Part shown: positions 36,138-45,761 of the stretch, piece by piece
How positions within the stretch are numbered: the stretch's first letter is position 1
Layout: every line of letters begins with the position of its first letter
Source of the DNA: Thauera propionica
GTDB taxonomy: Bacteria > Pseudomonadota > Gammaproteobacteria > Burkholderiales > Rhodocyclaceae
Reading direction: 5' to 3'
Assembly: GCF_002245655.1 (NCBI RefSeq)
Contig: NZ_NOIH01000008.1
Span: 158,143-222,142, forward strand
Length of the DNA stretch: 64,000 nt
Program-made: the position numbers and the translations under genes
Notes under the pieces: generated by a model
The model's input: the letters and a program-made list of their open reading frames with translations, nothing else
Told to the model about the DNA's origin: nothing
Databases searched by the model: none

Positions 36138-36983
36138 TCAGTCTTCGACGTGGCGCAGCGACAGATCGAGCGCGCGCACGTCCTTGGTCAGGGTGCCGAT
36201 CGAAATGCGATCGACGCCGGTTTCGGCGATCGCGCGCACGCGCTCTAGATTCACGCCGCCGGAGGCCTCCAGCTCGGCGCGTCCCGCGGTGATGGCGACA
36301 GCTTCGCGCATTTCCTCGAGACTCATGTTGTCGAGCAGCACCATCGTCACACCGGCATCGAGCGCTTCGCGCAGTTCATCCAGGTCTTCGACCTCGACTT
36401 CGATGAAGACGTTGGACGGTGCGATGGTGCGCGCCTGTTCCACGACTTCGCGAATGCCGCCCGCGGCGATGATGTGGTTTTCCTTGATCAGGATGCCGTC
36501 ATAGAGGCCGACGCGGTGGTTGGTGCCGCCGCCGACGGCGACCGCGTACTTCTGCGCCAGGCGCAGGCCGGGCAGGGTCTTGCGCGTGTCGACGATCTTC
36601 GCGCGGGTGCCGGCGACGGCGTCGACGAAGCGGCGCGTGACGGTGGCCGTGCCCGACAGCAGTTGCAGGAAGTTGAGCGCGGTGCGCTCGGCGGTGAGCA
36701 GCACGCGGGCGCGCGCGACGATGTCGCACAGCACGTCGCCGGCCTTGACCGTGTCGCCATCCTTGACGTGCCAATTGACGATGGCGGCTGGGCTGAGCGC
36801 GGCGAACGCGGCGTCGAACCAGGCCGCGCCGCAGATCACCGCGTCCTCGCGGGTGATGACGCGACCGCGGGCCTCGGTGTCGGGTGCGATCAGCCGCGCG
36901 GTGAGGTCGCCGGTGCCGATGTCTTCGGCGAGGGAGGCCGCGATGTTGCGCTGGATTTCGACACGGAGCTGTTCGGAGAGCAT
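36138..36983 (-). CDS. nadC: Nicotinate-nucleotide pyrophosphorylase (carboxylating)
   Basis: The 281-residue enzyme converts quinolinate and PRPP to nicotinate mononucleotide in NAD synthesis. Family blocks are [67 protein letters not shown] and [20 protein letters not shown]. Length is normal. Confidence 0.97.
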   Translation of the reverse strand: MLSEQLRVEIQRNIAASLAEDIGTGDLTARLIAPDTEARGRVITREDAVICGAAWFDAAFAALSPAAIVNWHVKDGDTVKAGDVLCDIVARARVLLTAERTALNFLQLLSGTATVTRRFVDAVAGTRAKIVDTRKTLPGLRLAQKYAVAVGGGTNHRVGLYDGILIKENHIIAAGGIREVVEQARTIAPSNVFIEVEVEDLDELREALDAGVTMVLLDNMSLEEMREAVAITAGRAELEASGGVNLERVRAIAETGVDRISIGTLTKDVRALDLSLRHVED

Positions 36984-37175
36984 GGTGGTGACCGCTGTGA
37001 TTCGATGAAAGGCGAAAGTCTAGCACCGCGCTTCGGCCGCTGAGGCCGTGCGAGGGACGTCGATGGGCAATTCGTCGTTTTCCGGATTGGCGCGACCCCG
37101 TTGCGACGGCCACAATGCGCAACACATGCACGGCCCGATGCGGCTGTGCGCCCACCTTCTTACAGGCGCCTGGCC

Positions 37176-38066
37176 GTGAAGCCTCGGGATCTCGTCGAAC
37201 TCTTCGTCCTCGCGGCCATCTGGGGCGCGTCCTTCCTGCTGATGCGCATCGCTGCGCCGGCCTTAGGCGCGTTTCCACTGATGGCGCTGCGCGTGGGCCT
37301 CGCGGCGCTGGTGCTGCTGCCGCTCCTTGCCCTGCAGGGCGGGCTCGGCATCCTGCTGCGGCGCTGGAAGGCGCTGCTGGTGGTGGGTTTCTTCGCATCG
37401 GCCTTGCCCTTCGTGTTCTACGGCTACGCGCTGCAGTCGGTCAGCGCAGGATTCGCCTCGATCGTCAATGCGACGACGCCGCTCTTCACCGCGCTCGTGG
37501 CCTGGGCGTGGCTCAACGACCGCCTCAGCGGGACCGCACTGGCGGGCATGTTGCTCGGTCTGTGCGGGGTGATCGTGCTGGTGTGGGGGCAGGCGTCGTT
37601 CTCGGCGGGCGGCAGCGGCTGGGCGGTGCTGGCCTGCCTCGGTGCCACGCTGTCCTACGGCATAGCCGCGGCGCTGACCAAGCGCCATCTCACCGGCGTG
37701 CCACCGATGGCCACGGCGACCGGCAGCCAGTTCTTCGCGATGCTGGTGTTGCTGGCGCCTGCCATCGCGAACTGGCCGGCGCAGCTGCCCGGTGCCGAGG
37801 TGTGGCTGGCGGTGGTGGTGCTGGCCGTGGTGTGCACCGGGCTGGCCTACGTCATCTTCTTCCGCCTGATGGCGAGCGTCGGGCCGTCGCGCACGGTGAC
37901 CGTGACCTTCCTGATCCCCGCGTTCGGCATGTTCTGGGGTGCGGCGGTGCTCGATGAAACGATCAGCCTGCGCATGCTGCTCGGCTGTGGCGTGATCCTC
38001 CTTGGCACCGGGCTGGCCACGGGGGCACTGGCCCGCCTGCCGTGGCGAGCCCGTCCATCCCGTTGA
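37176..38066 (+). CDS. DMT-superfamily (EamA) transporter
   Basis: The 296-residue membrane protein has ten predicted helices arranged as two EamA repeats; each ends with a LLGLCGVIVLVWG or LLGCGVILLGTGLA helix, and the N-terminus has LAAIWGASFLLMRIAAP. The substrate is unknown (amino acids or metabolites in this family). GTG at 37176 was preferred because it opens just before the first helix; an ATG at 37101 would add 25 polar residues. It is convergent with a second EamA gene. Confidence 0.85.
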   Translation: MKPRDLVELFVLAAIWGASFLLMRIAAPALGAFPLMALRVGLAALVLLPLLALQGGLGILLRRWKALLVVGFFASALPFVFYGYALQSVSAGFASIVNATTPLFTALVAWAWLNDRLSGTALAGMLLGLCGVIVLVWGQASFSAGGSGWAVLACLGATLSYGIAAALTKRHLTGVPPMATATGSQFFAMLVLLAPAIANWPAQLPGAEVWLAVVVLAVVCTGLAYVIFFRLMASVGPSRTVTVTFLIPAFGMFWGAAVLDETISLRMLLGCGVILLGTGLATGALARLPWRARPSR

Positions 38067-38076
38067 ACGCCTCGGG

Positions 38077-39006
38077 TCAGGCCTTGTGGCGGGCCGGTGA
38101 TGGCTTGCGCCGACTGTCGAGCGCAATGATCGCCCCCGCGCCGGCGATGATCAGGATGCCGGTGAGGGCGGGCAGGTCGGGGATGTGGCCGAAGAGCAGG
38201 GCACCGACGAAGGTCGCGATGACCAGCTGCGCATACAGGATCGGCGACAGCACCGAGGCCGGCGCCTCGCGGAAGGCCCGGATCAGCAGGAAATGGCCGA
38301 TGCCGCCAAACAGACCGAGCGCGACGATCAGCAGGCCATCGACCAGACCGGGCAAGGGGCCGCCCCAGATCCACGGCAGCAGCGCGGTCATCGCCAGCGT
38401 GCCGGTGAGCGCGGTGTAGAACAGCATCGTCACCGGGTTCTCCGTGGCCGACAGCTGACGTGTCTGGATCTGGTAGATCGCGTACATGAGTGCCGCGCCG
38501 AGCGCGAAGGCGACGCCTTCTGGCGATAGCCCGCTGCCCGGACGGGCGATCAGCAGCACGCCGATGAATCCGCCGATCGAAGCGGCCCAGCGCAGCGCAC
38601 CGATGCGTTCGCCGAGCAGGGGGCCGGCGAGCACGGTGACCAGGAGCGGTGAGAGGAAGATGATCGCCGTCGTCTCGGCCAGTGGCATGCGGATGAAGGC
38701 GGCCATGCCGAGGAAGGTGGTGGCGAGCAGGCACAGGGCGCGCACGATCTGCCGGCGTGGGCGGCTGGTGCTGACCAGCCTCAGGCGCATGCTGGGCGCG
38801 AGGAACACCACCATCAGCAGGCAATGCACGGTGTAACGCGCCCAGACCAGCATGGGCACGGGGTAGGTCTTGCCCAGATGGCTGGCGGTGGCGTCGAGCA
38901 GCACGAACAGCGTCACCGCCCCGAGCAGCATCAGGATGGCTTTCAGCAGCGGCGCATGCGGTGCCTCGGGCTGCAGCGGCGCGATGCCGCCCCGGATGTC
39001 CGCCAT
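38077..39006 (-). CDS. DMT-superfamily (EamA) transporter, second copy
   Basis: The 309-residue protein has ten helices in two EamA repeats (MLLGAVTLFVLLDATASHLGK at the start; LAETTAIIFLSPLLVTVLAGPLLGE in repeat 1; REAPASVLSPILYAQLVIATFVG in repeat 2). It is only distantly like its convergent neighbour, so this is not a recent duplication. Its ATG directly abuts the stop of the NAD(P)HX repair gene, so the two are co-transcribed. Substrate unknown. Confidence 0.87.
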   Translation of the reverse strand: MADIRGGIAPLQPEAPHAPLLKAILMLLGAVTLFVLLDATASHLGKTYPVPMLVWARYTVHCLLMVVFLAPSMRLRLVSTSRPRRQIVRALCLLATTFLGMAAFIRMPLAETTAIIFLSPLLVTVLAGPLLGERIGALRWAASIGGFIGVLLIARPGSGLSPEGVAFALGAALMYAIYQIQTRQLSATENPVTMLFYTALTGTLAMTALLPWIWGGPLPGLVDGLLIVALGLFGGIGHFLLIRAFREAPASVLSPILYAQLVIATFVGALLFGHIPDLPALTGILIIAGAGAIIALDSRRKPSPARHKA

Positions 39007-40563
39007 TCAGCGCGCACCCAGCGACAGCAGCGGGCGGGCGTCGCGCGGCTTCTCCCGCAGATCGCCCTGTTGCGCCTCGATCAGCCAGCCGTTGAAGACG
39101 CCGCGTGCGGCATCGATGGTTTCGCTCGCGCTCAAGCCGATCGGGCCGATGCCTTCACGCGCGAGCCGGTCGGCAGCGGCGCCGTGCAGGTGGACGCCGG
39201 CGATCAGAGCCGCTTCGGCCGGCCAACCCTGTGCGAGGAAGCCCACGACGAGGCCGGTGAGCACGTCGCCCATGCCGGCGCTGGCCATGCCCGGGTGGCC
39301 GGTGCCGTTGATGAACCAGCGGCCGTCCGGGGTGGCGATGATGGAGCCGCAGCCCTTGAGCACAACGAGGGCGCGCAGGCGCCGGGCGATCTCGAGCGCG
39401 GCTTGAAGGCGATCCGCCTGCACCGCGGCGGTCGTGATGCCGAGCAGGCGGCCAGCCTCGGCCGGGTGCGGCGTCAGTATGGTCGGTGCCTGGCGCGCTG
39501 CGAGGCGGCCCTGCAAGCCGGGGTCGCGGCCGACGAGGTTCAGCGCGTCGGCGTCGAGTACCAGTGGCAGCTCGCGCGCGAGCGCGGAACTCAGCTCGGC
39601 GGCGGAGGAGTCCTCGGTGCCGAGGCCAGGCCCGATCGCCAGCGCGCTCAGGCGTTCCGGCAGGCGTGAGGCCTGGCGCAGCATCAATTCCGGGTGGGCA
39701 AAGTCGACCGCCGGACCATTGGGATCGAGCAGGCCGACGTACACCCGCCCGGTGCCCAGCCAGAGCGCAGCCCGTCCTGCGAGGAGAGCCGCGCCGACCA
39801 TGCCGGCATTGCCGCCCAGGATGGCGGCGTCACCATACAAGCCCTTGTGGCTGTTGCGCGGACGCGGAACGAGTCGCGCGCGGAACAGGGCGGGCGTGAC
39901 GGCGTGCCCTGCGGCGGGGAGCCAGGCCGGCGGGTCGATGTCGAGGCGCTGGACGTTGATCTCGCCGCAGTAGTCGGGACCGTCGTTGGTCAGCAGTCCA
40001 GGCTTGAGTGCGATGAAGGTGGTCGTGTGGCTGGCGCGGAACGTGGCGCCGAGCGGCTGCCCGGTGTCCGCGTCCAGCCCGCTCGGCACGTCGAGCGCCA
40101 TGCGCGGCGAGGGCTGCGCATTGAGCGTGCGGATCCACTCCGCGTAGCGTCCTTCCACCGGTCGCTTGAGGCCGATGCCGAAGATCGCATCGACCACCAG
40201 CGCCCAGCCCTGTGCAGGGGCGGCCGGCAGGTCGGACACCATGTTGCCGCCCGACGCCAGGTAGTCGGCGCAGGCCTTGGCGGCATCGGCGGGCAGCGCG
40301 TGCGCGTCGCCGGCGAAAGCGACCTGCACCTCGCGCCCGGCCTGGGCGAGCTGACGCGCCATCACGAAGCCGTCGCCGCCATTGTTGCCGGGACCGCAGG
40401 CGATCAGGATCGGGCCGGGGCGGTCCATGATCAGGCGCACTGCGTCCTCGGCCGCCGCCCGGCCGGCGCGTTCCATCAGTGACGGCCGCGCACTGGGGAT
40501 GAGCTTGCCTTCGATTTCGCGGATGCCGGCGACGGGGTAGATCGGGCGCGATGCACTGTACAT
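39007..40563 (-). CDS. nnr: Bifunctional NAD(P)H-hydrate epimerase/dehydratase
   Basis: The 518-residue fusion protein repairs hydrated NAD(P)H. The N-terminal epimerase domain (about 1-220) has MERAGRAAAED and CGPGNNGGDGFVMARQL. The C-terminal ADP-dependent dehydratase domain (about 235-505) has RPRNSHKGLYGDAAILGGNAGMVGAALLAGRAAL, ILTPHPAEAGRLL and the loop GTGHPGMASAGMGDVLTG. Domain order and length match E. coli Nnr. Confidence 0.95.
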   Translation of the reverse strand: MYSASRPIYPVAGIREIEGKLIPSARPSLMERAGRAAAEDAVRLIMDRPGPILIACGPGNNGGDGFVMARQLAQAGREVQVAFAGDAHALPADAAKACADYLASGGNMVSDLPAAPAQGWALVVDAIFGIGLKRPVEGRYAEWIRTLNAQPSPRMALDVPSGLDADTGQPLGATFRASHTTTFIALKPGLLTNDGPDYCGEINVQRLDIDPPAWLPAAGHAVTPALFRARLVPRPRNSHKGLYGDAAILGGNAGMVGAALLAGRAALWLGTGRVYVGLLDPNGPAVDFAHPELMLRQASRLPERLSALAIGPGLGTEDSSAAELSSALARELPLVLDADALNLVGRDPGLQGRLAARQAPTILTPHPAEAGRLLGITTAAVQADRLQAALEIARRLRALVVLKGCGSIIATPDGRWFINGTGHPGMASAGMGDVLTGLVVGFLAQGWPAEAALIAGVHLHGAAADRLAREGIGPIGLSASETIDAARGVFNGWLIEAQQGDLREKPRDARPLLSLGAR

Positions 40564-40621
40564 GGTGGACTCCGGGGCTGGACCCCGGATTCTACGTCCT
40601 GTTCGCGGCGCCGCGCCCGCT

Positions 40622-42160
40622 TCAGCTCAGCACGAGGGTGCGCCGTTTCTCGTTGCGGATCTCGTGCGTGAGTTCGGCCTTGCCCGACTCATCGACGGTC
40701 TCGAGCCGCACGGTGAAGCCCCATAGCCGGGCGACGTGGCGCATGACCTCCTCGGCGCTGTCGCTCAGCGGACGCCGGCGGTATGGTGTGTGGCGCAGGG
40801 TCAGCGAGCGGTCGCCACGCAGGTCGACGTTCCACACCTGCACGTTGGGTTCGCGCGCGCCGAGGTTGTACTGGTCGGAGAGGATGTCGCGCACCCGGCG
40901 AAAGCCCTCGTCGTTGTGAATCGCTGACACCTTGAGCTTGTCCTCGCGGTCGTCGTCGAGCACGGCGAACATGCGGAACTCGCGCATGACCTTGGGCGAC
41001 AGGTACTGGGCAATGAAGCTCTCGTCCTTGAAGTTGCGCATCGCGAAGTCGAACGTCTCCAGCCAGTCGCTGCCGGCGATCTCCGGGAACCAGCGCCGAT
41101 CCTCGTCGTCCGGCTGTTCGCACATGCGGCGGATGTCCTGCCACATCGCGAAGCCGAGGGCGTAGGGGTTGATACCGTTGTACCAGCGGCTGTTGTAGGG
41201 TGGCTGGTATACCACGTTGGTGTGCGACTGCAGGAACTCCAGCATGAAGCTGTCGGCCAGCAGGCCCTCGTCGTACAGATGGTTAAGCAGCGTGTAGTGC
41301 CAGAACGTGGCCCAGCCCTCGTTCATGACCTGGGTCTGGCGCTGCGGGAAGAAATACTGCGCGATCTTGCGCACGATGCGCACCACCTCCCGCTGCCAGG
41401 GCTCGAGCAGGGGCGCGTTCTTCTCGATGAAATAGAGCAGGTTCTCCTCGGGCTCGGGCGGGAAGCGGGCCTCCTCGCGGGTGCCGGTCCTGACCTCGTG
41501 CGCAGGCAGCGTGCGCCACAGGTCGTTGACCTGGCCCTGCAGGTATTCCTCGCGCTCCTGCTGGCGCAGCTTTTCCTTGGCGAGCGAGAGCTTGGGGGGG
41601 CGCTTGTAGCGGTCCACTCCGAGACTCATCAACGCATGGCAGGAGTCGAGCAGCAGTTCGACGGCTTCCTCGCCATAGCGCTCTTCGCACTGGCCGATGT
41701 AGTTCCGCGCGAAGACCAGGTAGTCGATGATGGCGTCGGCGTTGGTCCAGGTACGGAACAGATAGTTGCCCTTGAAGAAGCTGTTGTGGCCGTAGGCCGC
41801 GTGGGCGATCACCAGGCCCTGCATCGGCAGCGTGTTCTCCTCCATCAGGTAGGCGATGCAGGGGTTGGAGTTGATGACGATCTCGTACGCCAGGCCCATC
41901 TGGCCGCGCCGGTAGCCCTTCTCGGTGGCGAGGAAATGCTTGCCGAAGGACCAGTGGTGGTAATTCACCGGCATGCCGACCGACGCGTAGGCATCCATCA
42001 TCTGCTCGGCGGTGATGATTTCGACCTGCACCGGATAGGTGTCGAGCCGGTAGTGCGCGGCGACGCGCGCAATCTCGGCGTTGTAGCGGTCGATGCTCTC
42101 GGTCGACCACTCGGAGCCGCTCGGCAGGGGCTCGGGCTTGCGTACGGGGGCGCGCTTCAT
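40622..42160 (-). CDS. SpoVR-family protein (YcgB-like)
   Basis: The 512-residue soluble protein has the SpoVR pattern YPVQVEIITAEQMMDAYASVGMP, YHHWSFGKHF, NSNPCIAYLMEENT, VIAHAAYGHNSFFKGNYLF and QVMNEGWATFWHYTLLN. The family was named for B. subtilis cortex formation, but in non-sporulating proteobacteria it is a stress-linked protein. Its ATG overlaps the DUF444 stop (ATGA), making it the last gene of prkA-yeaH-spoVR. Confidence 0.95.
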   Translation of the reverse strand: MKRAPVRKPEPLPSGSEWSTESIDRYNAEIARVAAHYRLDTYPVQVEIITAEQMMDAYASVGMPVNYHHWSFGKHFLATEKGYRRGQMGLAYEIVINSNPCIAYLMEENTLPMQGLVIAHAAYGHNSFFKGNYLFRTWTNADAIIDYLVFARNYIGQCEERYGEEAVELLLDSCHALMSLGVDRYKRPPKLSLAKEKLRQQEREEYLQGQVNDLWRTLPAHEVRTGTREEARFPPEPEENLLYFIEKNAPLLEPWQREVVRIVRKIAQYFFPQRQTQVMNEGWATFWHYTLLNHLYDEGLLADSFMLEFLQSHTNVVYQPPYNSRWYNGINPYALGFAMWQDIRRMCEQPDDEDRRWFPEIAGSDWLETFDFAMRNFKDESFIAQYLSPKVMREFRMFAVLDDDREDKLKVSAIHNDEGFRRVRDILSDQYNLGAREPNVQVWNVDLRGDRSLTLRHTPYRRRPLSDSAEEVMRHVARLWGFTVRLETVDESGKAELTHEIRNEKRRTLVLS

Positions 42161-43425
42161 GTGATCGTCTTCTTGAACAGTTCGCGGAACACCGGGTAGA
42201 TGTCGGCCGGCGACTCGATGCGCTGCATGGCGAAGTTGTCGTGCTCGCCACCGATCTTGGCGTACTCGCGCCACAGGTTCTGCGGCTCGCCGGCGGTGAT
42301 CTCGATGTAGGCGAAGTACTGGCACCAGGGCAGGATCTCGTTGCCGAGCAACTGCCCGCACACGGGCGAGTCGTTGTCCCAGTTGTCGCCGTCCGAGGCT
42401 TGCGCGCCGTAGATGTTCCACTGGCCGTTGGCGTAGCGCTCGCGGAGGATGTCGCGCATCAGCACCAGCGCGCTGGACACCACGGTGCCGCCGGATTCGC
42501 GCGAGTGGAAGAATTCGTCCTCGTCCACTTCCTTCGCCACCGTGTGGTGGCGGATGAAGACGACCTCGATGTGCTCGTAGCTGCGCGTCAAGAACAGGTA
42601 CAGCAGCATGAAGAAGCGCTTGGCGGTCGACTTGCGCTCCTCGTCCATCGAGCCCGACACGTCCATCAGGCAGAACATCACGGCCTGCGTGGTGGGGCGA
42701 GGCACCTTGATGCGATTGTTGTAGCGCAGGTCGAAACTGTCGATGAAGGGGATGCGGTCGATCTTGGCGCGCAGCACGCCGATTTCGTCGCGCAGCGCCT
42801 GCACTTCCGCGCTGTCCTCGCCGTCGCGGGCGAGGGCGTCGTCGAGCTGCTGCTGCAGTTCGCGCAGCCGGCCGGCGTAGGGCGAACCGAGCGCCAGCCG
42901 GCGGCCGAGCGCGCCGCGCATCGAGCGGATGATGTTGATGTTCGCCGGCACGCCGTCGGAGGTGAAGCCGGCGCGTTGCGTCTTGTAGTCGGTGACCTTG
43001 GCGAGCTGCGTGCGAACCAGGCGCGGCAGTTCCAGATCCTCGAAGAACAGTTCGAGGAACTCCTCGCGCGAGAGCTGGAACACGAAGTCGTCCTCGTGCT
43101 CGCCCTCGTTGCTCGCCTTGCCCTTGCCCGAACCGCCGGCGCCACCACCGAGCGGTCGGTTGATCAGGTCGCCCGAGCTGAACTGGTCGTTGCCCGAGAA
43201 CACCTGTTCCCAGATGCCGCCCTTGCCGTGATGCAGCGACGGCTCGGACAGGTCGCGCGCCGGTATCGATACCTGTTCGCCATTCTCCAGGTCGCGGATC
43301 GAGCGGCCCTGGATGGCCTCGGACACCGCCTTGCGGATCTGCTGCTTGAAGCGACGCATGAAGCGCTGGCGGTTGACCGCGCTCTTGTTCTTGCTGTCGA
43401 AGCGTCGATCGATGATGCGGACCAT
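42157..43425 (-). CDS. yeaH: DUF444 / YeaH VWA protein
   Basis: The 422-residue protein begins MVRIIDRRFDSKNKSAVNRQ and has a C-terminal VWA-type domain with the MIDAS motif DVSGSMDE near residue 220 and SGGTVVSSAL near 310. YeaH works with the YeaG kinase in stress and nitrogen-starvation responses; mechanism unknown. GGGAGGAGG lies just before the chosen ATG. A Gly-rich linker (GGGAGGSGKG) sits near residue 90. Confidence 0.93.
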   Translation of the reverse strand: MVRIIDRRFDSKNKSAVNRQRFMRRFKQQIRKAVSEAIQGRSIRDLENGEQVSIPARDLSEPSLHHGKGGIWEQVFSGNDQFSSGDLINRPLGGGAGGSGKGKASNEGEHEDDFVFQLSREEFLELFFEDLELPRLVRTQLAKVTDYKTQRAGFTSDGVPANINIIRSMRGALGRRLALGSPYAGRLRELQQQLDDALARDGEDSAEVQALRDEIGVLRAKIDRIPFIDSFDLRYNNRIKVPRPTTQAVMFCLMDVSGSMDEERKSTAKRFFMLLYLFLTRSYEHIEVVFIRHHTVAKEVDEDEFFHSRESGGTVVSSALVLMRDILRERYANGQWNIYGAQASDGDNWDNDSPVCGQLLGNEILPWCQYFAYIEITAGEPQNLWREYAKIGGEHDNFAMQRIESPADIYPVFRELFKKTIT

Positions 43426-43494
43426 GCCTCCTCCCTCTGGCCGAAGCCGGTGAGGGTGCGCGCCGCGCCGGCCGCACACCCTACGCGAATGGCG

Positions 43495-45417
43495 TCACGA
43501 CGACTTGCGCACGCGCAGGTACCATTCGCACAGCAGGCGCACCTGCTTCTCCGTGTAGCCTTTCTCGATCATGCGATCGACGAAGTCCTGGTGCTTCTTC
43601 TGCTCGTCGGCGCTGGCCTTGGCGTTGAAGCTGATGACCGGCAGCAGGTCCTCGGTGTTGGAGAACATCTTCTTCTCGATCACCGCGCGAAGCTTCTCGT
43701 ACGAGGTCCAGCTCGGATTGCGGCCGTCGTGCTTGGCACGGGCGCGCAGCACGAAATTCACCACCTCGTTGCGGAAATCCTTCGGGTTGCTGATGCCGGC
43801 GGGCTTCTCGATCTTCTCCAACTCGTCGTTGAGCGCCGCGCGGTCGAGGATCTCGCCGGTGTTGGGATCGCGGAACTCCTGGTCCTGGATCCAGAAGTCG
43901 GCGTAGATCACGTAGCGGTCAAAGATGTTCTGCCCGTACTCGGAATAGCTCTCGAGGTAGGCGGTCTGGATCTCCTTGCCGATGAATTCGGCGTAGCGCG
44001 GCGCCAGGTATTCCTTGATGTAGCCCATGTAGCGCGCCTCGGTGTCGGCCGGGAACTGCTCGGCCTCGATCTGCTGCTCGAGCACGTACATCAGGTGCAC
44101 CGGATTGGCGGCCACCTCGCGGTGATCGAAGTTGAACACCTTCGACAGCGTCTTGAAGGCGAAGCGGGTCGACAGGCCGGTCATGCCTTCGTCGACGCCG
44201 GCGTAGTCGCGATATTCCTGGTAGCTCTTGGCCTTGGGGTCGGTGTCCTTCAGGTTCTCGCCGTCATACACCCGCATCTTGGAGAGGATGCTGGAATTCT
44301 CCGGTTCCTTCAGGCGCGAAAGCACCGAGAACTGCGCCATCATCTTCAGCGTATCGGGTGCGCACGGCGCCTCGGACAGCGAACTGTGGGCGAGCAGCTT
44401 CTCGTAGATGCGGATCTCGTCCGACACGCGCAGGCAATACGGCACCTTGACCGTGTAGATGCGGTCGAGGAAGGCTTCGTTGTTCTTGTTGTTCTTGAAG
44501 GCGACCCATTCGGACTCGTTCGAGTGCGCCATCACGATGCCGTCGAACGGAATCGCGCCGAAGCCCTCTGTGCCCTTGTAGTTGCCTTCCTGCGTGGCGG
44601 TCAGCAAGGGGTGGAGCACCTTGATCGGCGCCTTGAACATCTCGACGAACTCGAGCAAGCCGCGGTTGGCCAGGCACAGCCCGCCGGAGTAGCTGTAGGC
44701 GTCGGGGTCGTCCTGCGAGTACTGCTCGAGCTTGCGGATGTCGATCTTGCCGACCAGGGAAGAGATGTCCTGGTTGTTCTCGTCGCCGGGCTCGGTCTTG
44801 GCGACCGCGACCTGGCGCAGCACTGAAGGGTTGAGCTTCACCACGCGGAACTTCGTGATGTCGCCACCGAACTCGTGCAGGCGCTTGACCGCCCACGGGC
44901 TCATGATGGTGTTGAGGTAGCGGCGGGGAATGCCGAAGTCGTCCTCGAGGATGCGGCCGTCCTCATTGACGTCGAACAGGCCGAGCGGGGATTCATGCAC
45001 TGGCGAGCCTTTCACCGCGTAGAAAGGCACTTTCTCGATCAGCGACTTGAGCTTCTCTGCCAGCGACGATTTGCCGCCGCCGACCGGTCCGAGCAGGTAA
45101 AGGATCTGCTTCTTCTCCTCCAGCCCCTGCGCGGCATGCCGGAAGTAGGACACGATCTTCTCGATCGCTTCCTCCATGCCGTAGAAGTCGCGGAAGGCGG
45201 GGTAGAGCCGGATGATCTTGTTGGAGAAGATGCGCGACAGGCGCGGGTCGAGGCGGGTATCGACCAGTTCAGGTTCGCCGATCGCCTGCAGCATGCGCTC
45301 GGCGGCCGAGGCATAGGCCATGCGGTCCTTGCGGCACAGTTCGAGGTATTCCTGCAGCGACATTTCCTCTTCGCGTGCTGCCTCGAAGCGGGCCTGATAG
45401 GCATTGAAGATGGACAT
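43495..45417 (-). CDS. prkA: PrkA/YeaG serine protein kinase
   Basis: The 640-residue protein has an N-terminal AAA-like domain with P-loop GPVGGGKSSLAEKL near residue 110 and EDDFGIPRRYLNTIMSPWAVKR near 157. A C-terminal PrkA kinase-like part follows, with DTEARYMGYIKEYLAPRYAEFIG. It phosphorylates proteins in stationary phase and stress. AGGAG lies six bases before the ATG. It heads the prkA-yeaH-spoVR operon. Confidence 0.96.
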   Translation of the reverse strand: MSIFNAYQARFEAAREEEMSLQEYLELCRKDRMAYASAAERMLQAIGEPELVDTRLDPRLSRIFSNKIIRLYPAFRDFYGMEEAIEKIVSYFRHAAQGLEEKKQILYLLGPVGGGKSSLAEKLKSLIEKVPFYAVKGSPVHESPLGLFDVNEDGRILEDDFGIPRRYLNTIMSPWAVKRLHEFGGDITKFRVVKLNPSVLRQVAVAKTEPGDENNQDISSLVGKIDIRKLEQYSQDDPDAYSYSGGLCLANRGLLEFVEMFKAPIKVLHPLLTATQEGNYKGTEGFGAIPFDGIVMAHSNESEWVAFKNNKNNEAFLDRIYTVKVPYCLRVSDEIRIYEKLLAHSSLSEAPCAPDTLKMMAQFSVLSRLKEPENSSILSKMRVYDGENLKDTDPKAKSYQEYRDYAGVDEGMTGLSTRFAFKTLSKVFNFDHREVAANPVHLMYVLEQQIEAEQFPADTEARYMGYIKEYLAPRYAEFIGKEIQTAYLESYSEYGQNIFDRYVIYADFWIQDQEFRDPNTGEILDRAALNDELEKIEKPAGISNPKDFRNEVVNFVLRARAKHDGRNPSWTSYEKLRAVIEKKMFSNTEDLLPVISFNAKASADEQKKHQDFVDRMIEKGYTEKQVRLLCEWYLRVRKSS

Positions 45418-45761
45418 GGCAATCTCCTGTGCAATCGATCCGAGCTACCGTGCAACTGGCATGCAAACCCCGTGCCCATCGACCGTTCGAGGCGAATCGG
45501 CGCGGCCGGCCGCATTGGCTCACTCTGTACCATGAGAGGCACGGCGGTGGTGCGAGTTCCATGTGTCGGCGCCCCTTTTTGTTGCGTTTTCGTGTCCGCG
45601 GTCACGGCAGAATTCCGCCTCCGAGCGCGGCGCGGACGCTGTGCTAGAATCCCGCTCTTCGTTCACTGCGTTTACGCTGGCGAGGCAGGTGCGCGTCCGG
45701 TTCAGGGTGTGCGGCCATGCGGGCGGGAACCGTTTTTATTTGACTTCTCAGGATCGACTCA
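45418..45761. promoter_or_regulatory. Divergent prkA-tig intergenic region
   Basis: This 344-bp gap holds no convincing gene on either strand. In the tig direction a -10-like TAGAAT lies at 45645-45650, about 110 bp before the tig ATG, without a clear -35. AGGA lies nine bases before the tig start. In the prkA direction only a ribosome site is clear; I searched by eye for a sigma-54 GG-N10-GC element and found none. Confidence 0.45.

Noticed and set aside
42241..44826. An 861-residue plus-strand frame opposite yeaH and prkA
   Set aside because: It is the antisense of two conserved stress genes with clear ribosome sites; no domain was recognisable.
45418..45761. A sigma-54 promoter for prkA, expected from the nitrogen-stress role of its relatives
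   Set aside because: No GG-N10-GC pair matching TGGCAC-N5-TTGC could be found on the minus strand.
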